Assembly: GCA_035299085.1 (NCBI GenBank)
Contig: DATGXG010000020.1
Span: 1-32,330, forward strand
Length of the DNA: 32,330 bases
Direction of reading: 5' to 3'
DNA from: Bacteroidales bacterium
Lineage (GTDB): Bacteria > Bacteroidota > Bacteroidia > Bacteroidales > UBA10428
Under the pieces are notes generated by a model, which ran no database searches, was not told the origin of the DNA, and saw nothing but the letters and a program-made list of their open reading frames with translations. Shown piece after piece: positions 17,783-25,915 of this stretch (its first letter is position 1; every line of letters starts with the position of its first letter). A program made the translations under genes and the position numbers.

Positions 17783-19303
17783 TCAATGTTTAAAATGCCG
17801 TGTACCGGTGACGACCATCGCCATATTATTTTTATCACAATAATCAATTGATTCCTGGTCCCTGACTGATCCGCCGGGTTGAATGACAACATTAATACCC
17901 GATTCATGAGCTACTTCTACGCAGTCGGGAAAAGGGAAAAAGGCATCCGAAGCCATTACGGCTCCGTCCGGATCAAGTCCGAAACTCCTTGCTTTAGCAA
18001 TAGCCTGGCGAAGTGCATCCACCCTGTTGGTCTGCCCTACACCGCTTGCAATCATCTGGTTATTCTTGGCCAGCACAATGGTGTTTGATTTGGAATGCTT
18101 AACCACCTTGTTGGCAAAAATCAGGTCGGCTATTTCTTTATCAGTGGGAACGCGCTTTGTAACAGGCTTCATATCCTGTTTTGTTTCTGTTTTTGTATCT
18201 CGGTCCTGTTCAATTACCCCATTCAGCATCGATCTGAACTGAACCTTTGGCAGATTGGCCACCTTCCTGAGTAAAATAATCCGGTTCTTTTTCTTTTTCA
18301 GAATTTCAAGAGCATTATCCTCATAGGCAGGTGCGATAATCACTTCAAAGAACAGTTTATCGATTTCCTCTGCTGTGATGGTATCAATTTTTGTATTGGT
18401 GATGAGGATACCGCCGAACGCCGATACCGTGTCGCTCTGGAAGGCATCCTTATACGCGTCAACCAGTGCAGATCTTGAAGCCACGCCACAGGCATTGTTG
18501 TGTTTGAGAATGGCAAATGTGGTTTCCGCAAAATCATCGATCAGGTAAACGGCAGCCTCAATATCGAGAAGGTTGTTATAGGAAATTTCCTTGCCCTGTA
18601 TCTGTTCAAAAATCTCTTCAAAATCACCATAAAAAGTGCCCTGCTGATGGGGATTCTCACCGTATCGCAGAGGTTTTGCCGAATTCACACTCTTTCTGAA
18701 GGCCAGTTTTTCCTTTTTCCCGTTGAAATACGAGAATATGGCTGTATCATAATGCGAAGTCACTGCAAATGCCTCAAGTGCCAGGCTGCGGCGCTGATCA
18801 AGGGTTGTCGTTCCTGCCTGGCTGTTCAGAATATCAAGAAGAACCGGGTACTGATCCTTTGAAGGAATGATCACCACATCGGTATAATTCTTGGCAGCAG
18901 CCCTGATAAGGGAAATGCCCCCGATATCAATTTTTTCAACAATATCCTCATCGGATGCCCCTGAAGCCACCGTTTGTTCAAAAGGATAGAGATCCACAAC
19001 AACAAGGTCGATCGGATTCATTTCAAATTGTTTCATATCGCGGATATCCTCCTGGTTGTCGAGACGGGCCAGGATACCTCCGAATACTTTAGGATGCAAT
19101 GTTTTAACGCGTCCGCCCAGGATAGAAGGATAACCCGTGAGGTTTTCAACTGCAGTGACTTTGATGCCGAGCTTTTCAATGAAGTCCTTTGTTCCTCCCG
19201 TTGAAAGAATGGCAATACCCAGTGAATCCATTTTTCTGACAATCTCTTCGAGATGGTCTTTGTAGAACACTGAAATCAGCGCAGTTTTTATTTTTTTATC
19301 CAT
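17783..19303 (-). CDS. purH: Bifunctional AICAR transformylase / IMP cyclohydrolase
   Basis: This protein carries out the last two steps of de novo IMP synthesis. It is 506 residues. The N-terminal cyclohydrolase (MGS-like) domain shows STGGT, GYPSILGGRVKTLHPKV and LIRAAAKNY. The C-terminal transformylase shows the Lys-His pair in ILKHNNACGVA, DAFFPFPD, and the conserved terminus IQPGGSVRDQESID...VTGTRHFKH. A lysine/threonine-rich stretch around residues 370-390 (DRDTKTETKQDMKP) is a lineage-specific loop. It is the first of the minus-strand run that continues into mreB. Confidence 0.97.
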   Translation of the reverse strand: MDKKIKTALISVFYKDHLEEIVRKMDSLGIAILSTGGTKDFIEKLGIKVTAVENLTGYPSILGGRVKTLHPKVFGGILARLDNQEDIRDMKQFEMNPIDLVVVDLYPFEQTVASGASDEDIVEKIDIGGISLIRAAAKNYTDVVIIPSKDQYPVLLDILNSQAGTTTLDQRRSLALEAFAVTSHYDTAIFSYFNGKKEKLAFRKSVNSAKPLRYGENPHQQGTFYGDFEEIFEQIQGKEISYNNLLDIEAAVYLIDDFAETTFAILKHNNACGVASRSALVDAYKDAFQSDTVSAFGGILITNTKIDTITAEEIDKLFFEVIIAPAYEDNALEILKKKKNRIILLRKVANLPKVQFRSMLNGVIEQDRDTKTETKQDMKPVTKRVPTDKEIADLIFANKVVKHSKSNTIVLAKNNQMIASGVGQTNRVDALRQAIAKARSFGLDPDGAVMASDAFFPFPDCVEVAHESGINVVIQPGGSVRDQESIDYCDKNNMAMVVTGTRHFKH

Positions 19304-19421
19304 ATCAGGGGTGATTTATGGTTGTGGTAAAGTTCTGAAATACCCGAAGATACATGTGATATGCGGTACTTTCGGCTGGGTCACAAGATATTAATTTTTT
19401 ATAAAATAAACAGCTCTTTCC

Positions 19422-19429
19422 TATCTTTG
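19422..19429 (+). promoter_or_regulatory. Candidate -7 box in the purH / hydrolase spacer
   Basis: TATCTTTG matches TAnnTTTG exactly and points toward the hydrolase gene starting at 19608, giving a leader of about 170 bases that would contain the two-hairpin element at 19526-19581. No good -33 box is seen. On the other strand 19345-19352 reads TATCTTCG, one mismatch from consensus, 42 bases from the purH start. Otherwise the 304-base gap 19304-19607 holds only short repeat words (19490-19512) and that element. Confidence 0.35.
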
Positions 19430-19525
19430 TTACTGTTAAACTTTTAGGTGATTGTTATCACCGATCAGAGTCTTCTTAAATCTTAAATCGGTGTTCAGTG
19501 TTCGGTGTTTTTTCTTGGCATTGTT

Positions 19526-19581
19526 CTGCCTGTGCCGGCAGATTGCTTCACCCCGTAGGAACCGGGGTTCGCAATGACGAT
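19526..19581 (-). repeat. Two-hairpin dispersed element, copy 3
   Basis: This is the reverse-orientation copy of the elements at 361 and 6001. It has both hairpins (CTGCC...GGCAG and CCCCG...CGGGG) and ends with TCGCAATGACGAT. It finishes 26 bases before the start codon of the hydrolase gene, so it lies in that gene's probable 5' leader. Confidence 0.85.
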
Positions 19582-19607
19582 CTATTATAAACCTCAAACA
19601 CATACCC

Positions 19608-20474
19608 ATGGAACCGCAAATCAACGACCTTTACCTCGATTACAAACGCGGAGCGACAACCCGCCGTGATTTTCTCAGAAAGCTTACTCTTTATGCCGGC
19701 AGTACAGCAGCAGCAACATCAATTTTCGCCACGCTGAATGCCGGTGATGCTGGAAATGATGTCCTTCTTACCGATGATGAAACCGGTTTATTTACAGAAT
19801 CGGTAACTTATCCAGGTAAGACCGGTGAGATTAAAGCTTTTCTTGCACGTCCTGAAAAGAAGAAAAAGTACCCGGCTGTAATGATCATTCATGAAAACAG
19901 GGGTCTTCAGCCGCACATTAAGGATGTTGCCCGCAGGATGGCAAAAGAAGGCTTCCTTGCACTGGCTCCGGATGCACTTACACCACTGGGAGGTACGCCT
20001 GATAATGATCCCGATAAAGCCCGGGATATGATCGGACAGCTAAACCAGGAAGATACGGTTAACAACCTGGTTGCCGCCGTAAAATACCTCGAAACCCATC
20101 CACAGTCGAATACCAATGTAGGATGCACCGGATTTTGCTGGGGCGGAGCCATGACAAACCAGGTGGCTGTTCATTCACCCGACCTTAAAGCAGCTGTGCC
20201 CTACTATGGCCGTCAGCCTGCCGTTGAAGATGTTCCTAAAATAAAGGCACCCATCCTGGCCCATTATGCCGGTGATGATCCCGGCATTAATGCCGGTATT
20301 GCTGCCTTTGAAGAAGCATTGAAAAAAGCCGGCCACGAGTATAAGATTTTTATATACGACGGTGCCAAACATGCTTTCAACAACGACTCAAACCCCGAGC
20401 GGTATAATAAACAGGCTGCCGATCTCGCATGGACGAGAACTGTAGCTTTTTTTAAGGAGAAGCTGGAGGGCTGA
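19608..20474 (+). CDS. Dienelactone hydrolase family protein, Tat-exported
   Basis: This 288-residue alpha/beta hydrolase has a twin-arginine leader (TTRRDFLRKLTL, Arg19-Arg20, then an alanine-rich hydrophobic stretch), so it is probably exported folded to the periplasm. The dienelactone-hydrolase catalytic triad is visible: nucleophile Cys177 in GFCWGG (175-180), Asp223 or Asp224 in YAGDDPG, and His255 in GAKHAF. The conserved Glu in IHENRG (Glu96) that activates the cysteine is also present. The family cleaves dienelactones and other ester or lactone substrates; the substrate is unknown. The gene is monocistronic and ends in a cluster of GC-rich hairpins. Confidence 0.88.
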   Translation: MEPQINDLYLDYKRGATTRRDFLRKLTLYAGSTAAATSIFATLNAGDAGNDVLLTDDETGLFTESVTYPGKTGEIKAFLARPEKKKKYPAVMIIHENRGLQPHIKDVARRMAKEGFLALAPDALTPLGGTPDNDPDKARDMIGQLNQEDTVNNLVAAVKYLETHPQSNTNVGCTGFCWGGAMTNQVAVHSPDLKAAVPYYGRQPAVEDVPKIKAPILAHYAGDDPGINAGIAAFEEALKKAGHEYKIFIYDGAKHAFNNDSNPERYNKQAADLAWTRTVAFFKEKLEG

Positions 20475-20477
20475 TCT

Positions 20478-20628
20478 ATAAACCCGGCCTGAAGGCCCGG
20501 TTTATCAATTGCCCCGGCCTTAAGGCCGGGGTGGGTATATGGCTATTTCTTTCGCTGGCTCTGGCCTTAAGGCCAGAGCCAGCGATGGGATATAAATGGT
20601 TACCTGGTCCCCGGCCTGAAGGCCGGGG
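20478..20628. repeat. Cluster of four GC-rich palindromes (terminator region)
   Basis: Four hairpins lie between the convergent hydrolase and radical SAM genes: 20478-20505 (ATAAACCCGGCC/GGCCCGGTTTAT, one mismatch, TGAA loop), 20512-20531 (perfect, CCCCGGCCTT/AAGGCCGGGG), 20553-20584 (perfect 32-base palindrome) and 20609-20628 (CCCCGGCC/GGCCGGGG, TGAA loop). All share a GGCC(T)...(A)GGCC core. They probably terminate transcription in both directions, though no long T-runs follow. Related hairpins lie at 30045-30130. Confidence 0.8.
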
Positions 20629-20645
20629 TTAATGAAACCTATAGC

Positions 20646-21770
20646 CTACAGCCCTTTCAAAGCCTCCACCATAGGCAAACAATGATTGAAAAACATCCTG
20701 TATCCCGGGCACAGGTAATTCAAACCCGGTTCGCCATCCGGTGCAGTGGCAAACCGGTTTTTTGGACATTCGCCGTGACACATACCCAGGACCTCACATT
20801 TCAGGCAATATTGAGGCAATGAAGCTTTCTGCCTACCGAAAATTTTCTGCCGGTCGCAGTCGAGCATGGCTGAAACCGTTCTTTCCTGTATATTACCAAC
20901 CAGGTGTTCCCCGGCTACATAATGATCGCACGAGTAAAAGTTGCCATTGTGTTCAATTACTGGAATGCCGCCACATTCCGGGCGAAATATGCATAGGCTG
21001 TGAGGTATATTGAAAGCCATACGCAGGGCTTCCTCAATGATCTGTATTTTGATTTGTCCGATTCCGTTTTGCTGCCATTCATCGAAAACAGTGCAAAGAA
21101 AAGCACCGAAAGCCTCCGGGTCCGCCGAATCTTCGGTTACGCGGCCATTAACCCTTGCAACAAGGGGTATAAAGGTAAGAAAGGATATTCCGAGACTACT
21201 GAAAAACCGGTACACTTCTTTCGGGTAATTCACATTTTTACTGTGGATGACGCAAAGGATTTCGGGGTCGACTCCATGCATTACCAGCAGGTCAAATGCA
21301 TGCATTACTTTTCTGAACGTCCCTGATCCATCTTTGTCAACCCTGAACCGGTTATGCAGCTCTTCGGGACCATCCAGGCTGAGTCCGACACCAAAATCAT
21401 GATCGGCAAAAAACCGGCACCATGATTCATTAATCAGGATTCCGTTGGTTTGTACCGCATTCCGGATGGTTTTACCGGGCGGACAATATTTCTGCTGAAG
21501 TTCAATGGCTTTCCTGAAAAAATCAATACCGGCAATAAGGGGTTCGCCTCCATGCCAGGAAAATGTAACCACCGGTTCAGTAGTGGCTTCAATCTGTTGC
21601 CGGATCACTGATTCAAGCAGGTTTGCATCCATAACCTTCACACTGCTGAAAAGATTTTTCTTCTGCAGGTAATAGCAGTATGAACAGCTTAAATTGCATA
21701 CCGGTCCGGCCGGCTTTAAAAAAATCTGGAAATCTCTTTTATGGTTGATCAAAGGGTTGGCAACTCCCAT
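20646..21770 (-). CDS. Radical SAM enzyme, anaerobic sulfatase-maturase (anSME) type
   Basis: This enzyme belongs to the family that oxidises a Cys or Ser of a target protein to formylglycine using S-adenosylmethionine. The 374-residue protein has KPAGPVCNLSCSYCYYLQK with the radical SAM cluster cysteines Cys25, Cys29 and Cys32. Its C-terminal SPASM domain has the expected cysteines: CIFRPECGG, the YSCDHYV segment with the anSME-type Asp, then CLKCEVLGMCHGEC and a late LNYLCPG. The ATG start at 21770 overlaps the oxidoreductase gene by 22 bases. A TTG at 21752 would give a TTGA overlap instead, but the ATG better fits the family's N-terminal length. No sulfatase gene lies in the window, so the target is unknown; it could lie elsewhere or be a different protein. 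Confidence 0.85.
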   Translation of the reverse strand: MGVANPLINHKRDFQIFLKPAGPVCNLSCSYCYYLQKKNLFSSVKVMDANLLESVIRQQIEATTEPVVTFSWHGGEPLIAGIDFFRKAIELQQKYCPPGKTIRNAVQTNGILINESWCRFFADHDFGVGLSLDGPEELHNRFRVDKDGSGTFRKVMHAFDLLVMHGVDPEILCVIHSKNVNYPKEVYRFFSSLGISFLTFIPLVARVNGRVTEDSADPEAFGAFLCTVFDEWQQNGIGQIKIQIIEEALRMAFNIPHSLCIFRPECGGIPVIEHNGNFYSCDHYVAGEHLVGNIQERTVSAMLDCDRQKIFGRQKASLPQYCLKCEVLGMCHGECPKNRFATAPDGEPGLNYLCPGYRMFFNHCLPMVEALKGL

Positions 21771-23068
21771 GGCTTTCTGTAGTTGGCCTTCAGATAAGCA
21801 TCCGCACCGGTATCATTGATAAAACTGCTTGTGTCACCATTCCAGTATAGCCTTCTGCCTGTGCGATAGGCAATATTCCCAAGATTGGCCACTCTTGCTA
21901 TGTGGGCACCTATATCAATACCTGCGTTGGGCGTTACGGAAGAATCACGGATACAGGCTAGGAAATTCTTCATATGATTTTCAAGGCCCTTACCGTTACC
22001 CTTCTTCAACGGCACACTCTCCATTAAAGCTTTTCCGTTGCCGGGTTCAGGGATTACCTCCCAGCCGTTTCTGTCGACAACAAGGGTTCCCAGGTTGCCT
22101 ACAAAGCCTACGCCATGTGAACGGCCGTAATAACCTCCGTCAATGCCAATGGCATGATCCCACAAAAGCGTGAAATCATTAAATTCGTAAAGTGCCTGCA
22201 ACGTGTCAGGTGTTTCACAAGCGTCTTCGGGATAGGCAAATTTACCGCCCATTGCCATAACCGATTTGGGCTGCCCTGCATTCATGCCGAAAAGGGCATA
22301 ATCGAGAATATGAACTCCCCAGTCGGTCATCATCCCCCCTGCATAATCCCAGAACCACCGGAATGTAAAGTGAAACCGGTTTTTGTTAAAAGGCCTCAGC
22401 GGAGCCGGTCCCAGCCAGAAATCATAATCAACTCCGGCGGGCACCGGTTCATCGGGTACAACTGGCACCGATTTCATCCATCCCTGGTATGACCAGGCAC
22501 GAACGGTCCTGATTTTACCCAGCTTACCCGAATGAACGAAAGCCACAGCGTCCTGCCAGTGTGGATCGCTTCGTTGCCACTGACCTATTTGCACAACCTT
22601 ACCGTACTTCTTTGCTGCTTTTTGCATCAGGTCGATTTCCTGGACGCTGTTTGAAAGAGGCTTTTCAGAATAAACATTCTTTCCTGCCTGCAGGGCATAT
22701 ATGAAAGGAAGGCAGTGCCAGTGATCCGGTGTGCCTATGATGACTACGTCAAGCGACTTATCTTCGAGCAGCTTCCTGAAATCTTTATACAGGGCCGGTT
22801 TCTTACCCTGTATCTTTTCCACTTCAAGTGCTCTGGCATTGAGTACATTCTCATCCACATCACAAAGCGCAGCACATTCGGTATTTGGCTGTCTTAAAAA
22901 TGCCTGCAGGTCGGCAAAGCCCATCCCGTTAATACCTATGGCACCGGCCACTATTTTATCATTGGGAGAACCAGCAAAAGCTTTTGCAGTAAGGGGAAAT
23001 GAGGCCATAATACCTGCACCGGCAACGGCTGCCAGGCCACCCGTTAAGAATTTTCGACGATTGATCAT
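21749..23068 (-). CDS. Gfo/Idh/MocA family oxidoreductase, Tat-exported
   Basis: This 439-residue NAD(P)-type sugar oxidoreductase homologue has a twin-arginine leader (INRRKFLTGG, then a hydrophobic alanine-rich stretch to about residue 32), so it probably works in the periplasm. Gfo/Idh features follow: a nucleotide-binding N-terminal fold (VAGAIGINGMG), CDVDENVL, VIIGTPDHWH, EKPLSNS (the EKP motif) and GGMMTDWGVHILDYAL in the second domain. Exported relatives are abundant in Bacteroidota and are often tied to glycan or cyclitol breakdown. It overlaps the radical SAM gene by 22 bases and starts 42 bases after the upstream gene, so all may be co-transcribed. Confidence 0.88.
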   Translation of the reverse strand: MINRRKFLTGGLAAVAGAGIMASFPLTAKAFAGSPNDKIVAGAIGINGMGFADLQAFLRQPNTECAALCDVDENVLNARALEVEKIQGKKPALYKDFRKLLEDKSLDVVIIGTPDHWHCLPFIYALQAGKNVYSEKPLSNSVQEIDLMQKAAKKYGKVVQIGQWQRSDPHWQDAVAFVHSGKLGKIRTVRAWSYQGWMKSVPVVPDEPVPAGVDYDFWLGPAPLRPFNKNRFHFTFRWFWDYAGGMMTDWGVHILDYALFGMNAGQPKSVMAMGGKFAYPEDACETPDTLQALYEFNDFTLLWDHAIGIDGGYYGRSHGVGFVGNLGTLVVDRNGWEVIPEPGNGKALMESVPLKKGNGKGLENHMKNFLACIRDSSVTPNAGIDIGAHIARVANLGNIAYRTGRRLYWNGDTSSFINDTGADAYLKANYRKPWELPTL

Positions 23069-23110
23069 TTGTAGTGAAATTTATTACCCTAAGATAATTA
23101 AAATTTCAAC

Positions 23111-24142
23111 CTAGTTAGGTACATATTCAAACGGTAACCAATCGCCAACCCGTAATTCAGCCATTTTGCCGCTCAGGCTTATTTTTGTGAAATCGTATTG
23201 TCCTGTATGGTTGAAGGCAATATTATCAGAAAGAAATTTAAAGTAGGTAAGGTTCCTGTTATAGGAAATTGTGAGGTTCCCGTTAAAATAAAAATACTTT
23301 ATGCCCTCTCCTTCTGTCACTGTTTTTTTATACAGGCTTTTTCCCTTAATGTACTCACTTGAATTATAAACGTATTCATTTGAATAAGAAAGGTAAACCT
23401 TTGAATTATGTTCGGAGCTATAACCTGTGAAACCCTGCTTCTGAACTGTATTTGAATAAAGGCTCCTGAAAAAATGCATAGGTGAACCATAATAAGCATG
23501 ACGCCTTCTCTTAATAATCTTTTTTAAATCACTGCTGTCCTTTAGATCCTGCTGATATAAAATATAGCCTGTCATTCTGAAGTCACCTGTCTGGCGACAA
23601 TATACGAATTCATCAAGAAAACAGGCCATATTATAACCAAGCAGAGGATTATGAATGCGGATCAGGTTTTTAGCATAGGCTTTTAGTGTATCAGAACTGC
23701 CGTAATTAAAGGTAACATCCTTTTCATTCAGAATTTCACATCTTTTGCCATATATTGAACCGCCAAGGAACTCCCTTCTGAAGATTTTAAGATCGGCCTC
23801 TCTTTCCTCAAGCAGTGATGCACCGCTAACATGGACCTCCTTCATTTCATAAACTTTTGGCTCAAGGAGAACCTTTATTTCTTTTGCCGGCAAACCGCTG
23901 ATTGTAACTGAATAGTACCCTACAGCACTTACAGTCAAAGGCATTGCACTGCGACCGCTTATATCAATTGAAAATCTCCCGTGATTGTCCGTACTGGTTC
24001 CTACGAACGTCCCGTTAAAATATACTGAAGCAAAAGGTATTGTATCATTCGTCTGGCTATCAAGAACTACTCCACTGATAACTTGCGAGTATAAGGCAGC
24101 CGATATTTGGAAAACCACAAAAAACAGGATCAGGTTTTTCAT
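23111..24142 (-). CDS. Carboxypeptidase-regulatory-like domain protein, paralogue B2
   Basis: This is a 343-residue exported protein with a signal peptide (1-20, ending LYS-Q), a CarboxypepD_reg-like beta-sandwich (about 21-95: VISGVVLD...DTIPFASV...G...GRFSIDI), the linker PKVYEMKEVHV, and then about 240 residues of unassigned sequence. The tail shares FLGGSIYGKRCEILNEKDV, the NPLLGY segment, RRR.AYYGSPMHFFRSL and a terminal VGDWLPFEY with the paralogue at 24921-25910. No catalytic motif is evident. It starts 28 bases after the plug protein A2 and repeats the pairing seen upstream (A1-B1). It could be a periplasmic or outer-membrane-associated partner of the plug protein; the function is unknown. 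Confidence 0.72.
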   Translation of the reverse strand: MKNLILFFVVFQISAALYSQVISGVVLDSQTNDTIPFASVYFNGTFVGTSTDNHGRFSIDISGRSAMPLTVSAVGYYSVTISGLPAKEIKVLLEPKVYEMKEVHVSGASLLEEREADLKIFRREFLGGSIYGKRCEILNEKDVTFNYGSSDTLKAYAKNLIRIHNPLLGYNMACFLDEFVYCRQTGDFRMTGYILYQQDLKDSSDLKKIIKRRRHAYYGSPMHFFRSLYSNTVQKQGFTGYSSEHNSKVYLSYSNEYVYNSSEYIKGKSLYKKTVTEGEGIKYFYFNGNLTISYNRNLTYFKFLSDNIAFNHTGQYDFTKISLSGKMAELRVGDWLPFEYVPN

Positions 24143-24170
24143 AGGAGAACTATTGGTGAAAATAGGGCGA

Positions 24171-24848
24171 CTACAATTTCGTTGTGATTAGTACAACGCC
24201 GCCAAAAGCCCTTGATCCGTACATAGCCGCACTGGCTCCTTTAAGAACCGTAACTGTGGCTACTTGTGAGGGAGATATGGAAGGTAAATAATCCATTGGC
24301 ATATTATCAACCACGTACAAGGGAGGTACAAAACCCTGAAAAGTTCTTGAACCTGCAACGATTAACATTCCATTCATTAAAGTTAACCCGGGAGTTTCCA
24401 ACAGCATTTGGTCAATCGAATTATATTTTTTCTTCGAATGCTCCACATCCAGAAATCCGACCGCATCGGCAGCATACTTTTTCCTTATGGCACTATACCC
24501 TGTATTTACAATTTCCTCAGACTTTGTTTCTTTTTCAGGTTCAACAGCCACACGGCCAAATGTAAAGTCAATCCGGTTTCTGCTATCGATTTTCTCTTCC
24601 AGGTAGCCAACACCGAGTGCTACTACCCCGATATTTTGCGCTGACCGTTTAACTTTGATCGAATAATTCCCGTTGTCATCCGATTTTGTATTGGTGGTTT
24701 CATTATCAACGACAATTATCGCATCGGAAACAGGAGTGCCATCCACATCCAGGATGACTCCTTCAATAATAAAAGTAATATCCCTGGCCTGGGCTTCTAC
24801 CAGGTGCGGGAGAATACATAAAAATGATAAAAGTAAAACTGGTTTCAC
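24171..24848 (-). CDS. Barrel-less TonB-plug protein A2
   Basis: This is a 225-residue exported protein: signal peptide (1-20), regulatory-like domain (about 24-98), VNTGYSAIRKKY (114-125, like the V..GYG..KK segment after the regulatory domain in SusC), then a TonB-receptor plug-like domain ending TVLKGASAAMYGSRAFGGVVLITTK. A SusC-type receptor would continue with a barrel of several hundred residues; here the frame ends two residues after the plug. The sequence ends cleanly with a stop and the next gene follows 28 bases later, so decay is not obvious. It is homologous to A1 (25916-26617). Confidence 0.75.
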   Translation of the reverse strand: MKPVLLLSFLCILPHLVEAQARDITFIIEGVILDVDGTPVSDAIIVVDNETTNTKSDDNGNYSIKVKRSAQNIGVVALGVGYLEEKIDSRNRIDFTFGRVAVEPEKETKSEEIVNTGYSAIRKKYAADAVGFLDVEHSKKKYNSIDQMLLETPGLTLMNGMLIVAGSRTFQGFVPPLYVVDNMPMDYLPSISPSQVATVTVLKGASAAMYGSRAFGGVVLITTKL

Positions 24849-24920
24849 GGCAGTTAAGTTTTGGGTCAGAAAAAAGTTACGTCAAAAAATGTACCGATAT
24901 ATAACTACAAATTGAATTTC

Positions 24921-25910
24921 TCACCTGTTCATATAATATTCAACCGGCAACCAGTCACCAATACGTCTTGAAGCCATATCACCCTGCCATTTAATTTCTG
25001 GGACATAAAATCCATACTGATCAAACGTCAATTTTTCGCTGATGGGAATTGCCAGTGAAGTTTTTCTGTCGTGCTGCACATAAAATGTCGATTTACAGTT
25101 CAGTAAACGCGTAACACTGTCATTTATAGCTACAGAATCCGTGAGTTGAAATTCGTTCCAGTTTTTATCCATCACAGCGAAATCTTCAAGATTACCACTC
25201 CAAAGTGACTTGAAGAAATGGGGAATGGAACCATTGTAAGCCCTGAATCGCCTGTTTTCAACCTGGTTTCTGTTAAGTGCATTAACAAGGTCTTCGTTAA
25301 AGGAAATCACACCCTTAATATAATAATCTGTTGTTCTCCTGTTAAATTCAAACTTATCCAGGTAATAAGTAACCGTGTAACCAAGGTTGGGATTCCTCAC
25401 CGTTATGGGATTGTAAGCAAATGCACGAAGAGTGTCGGAATGCGAACCACTGTTAAATACCACATCGTTTTCATTCAGTATGATACATCGCAATGCATTT
25501 GGCGTGGTTCCCAGGAAAACTTCCCTGAAAATCCGCATGTCTTTTTTTCTCTGTTTTTTTGAACCATGGGCATTAACAATAACCTCTTTAAAGGCATATA
25601 CTTTTGGAGAAAGATAAACGGTTACTGGTATAGCAGGAGAATATTCGCTGATTTCACGGGAATAATAGCCGATTGCACTTACAGTAAGCGGTATAAATGG
25701 TTTACCGGCCAGATCAATTGTGAAGTATCCATGTGCATCAGTGTTTGTTCCTTTGAACGTGCCTTCGAAAAACACTGATGCATAAGAAATGGTGTCATGG
25801 TTGGTTGCATCCAGTACATAACCTCTAACAACCTGTCCTGAACAGGGCAGATAAAGTAAAGCCATACAATGCCACAACAGAAGGGGTTTGAAAACTCTGT
25901 TGAACGACAT
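24921..25910 (-). CDS. Carboxypeptidase-regulatory-like domain protein, paralogue B1
   Basis: This is a 329-residue exported protein with a hydrophobic leader (about 8-25), a CarboxypepD_reg-like domain (27-100), the linker PKVYAFKEVIV and an unassigned C-terminal region. The shared landmarks with B2 are VFLGTTPNALRCIILNENDV, NPNLGYTVTYYLDKFEF, RRFRAYNGSIPHFFKSL and the end RIGDWLPVEYY. The start is only 5 bases after the stop of plug protein A1, so the two are translated from one message. The conserved tail is uncharacterised to my knowledge. Confidence 0.72.
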   Translation of the reverse strand: MSFNRVFKPLLLWHCMALLYLPCSGQVVRGYVLDATNHDTISYASVFFEGTFKGTNTDAHGYFTIDLAGKPFIPLTVSAIGYYSREISEYSPAIPVTVYLSPKVYAFKEVIVNAHGSKKQRKKDMRIFREVFLGTTPNALRCIILNENDVVFNSGSHSDTLRAFAYNPITVRNPNLGYTVTYYLDKFEFNRRTTDYYIKGVISFNEDLVNALNRNQVENRRFRAYNGSIPHFFKSLWSGNLEDFAVMDKNWNEFQLTDSVAINDSVTRLLNCKSTFYVQHDRKTSLAIPISEKLTFDQYGFYVPEIKWQGDMASRRIGDWLPVEYYMNR

Positions 25911-25915
25911 AACAA

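Noticed and set aside
24171..24848. Plug protein A2 as a pseudogene of a full SusC receptor
   Set aside because: There is no barrel-like sequence in any frame downstream, the next intact gene begins 28 bases later, and the paralogue A1 ends at the equivalent point, so simple decay is the less likely reading.
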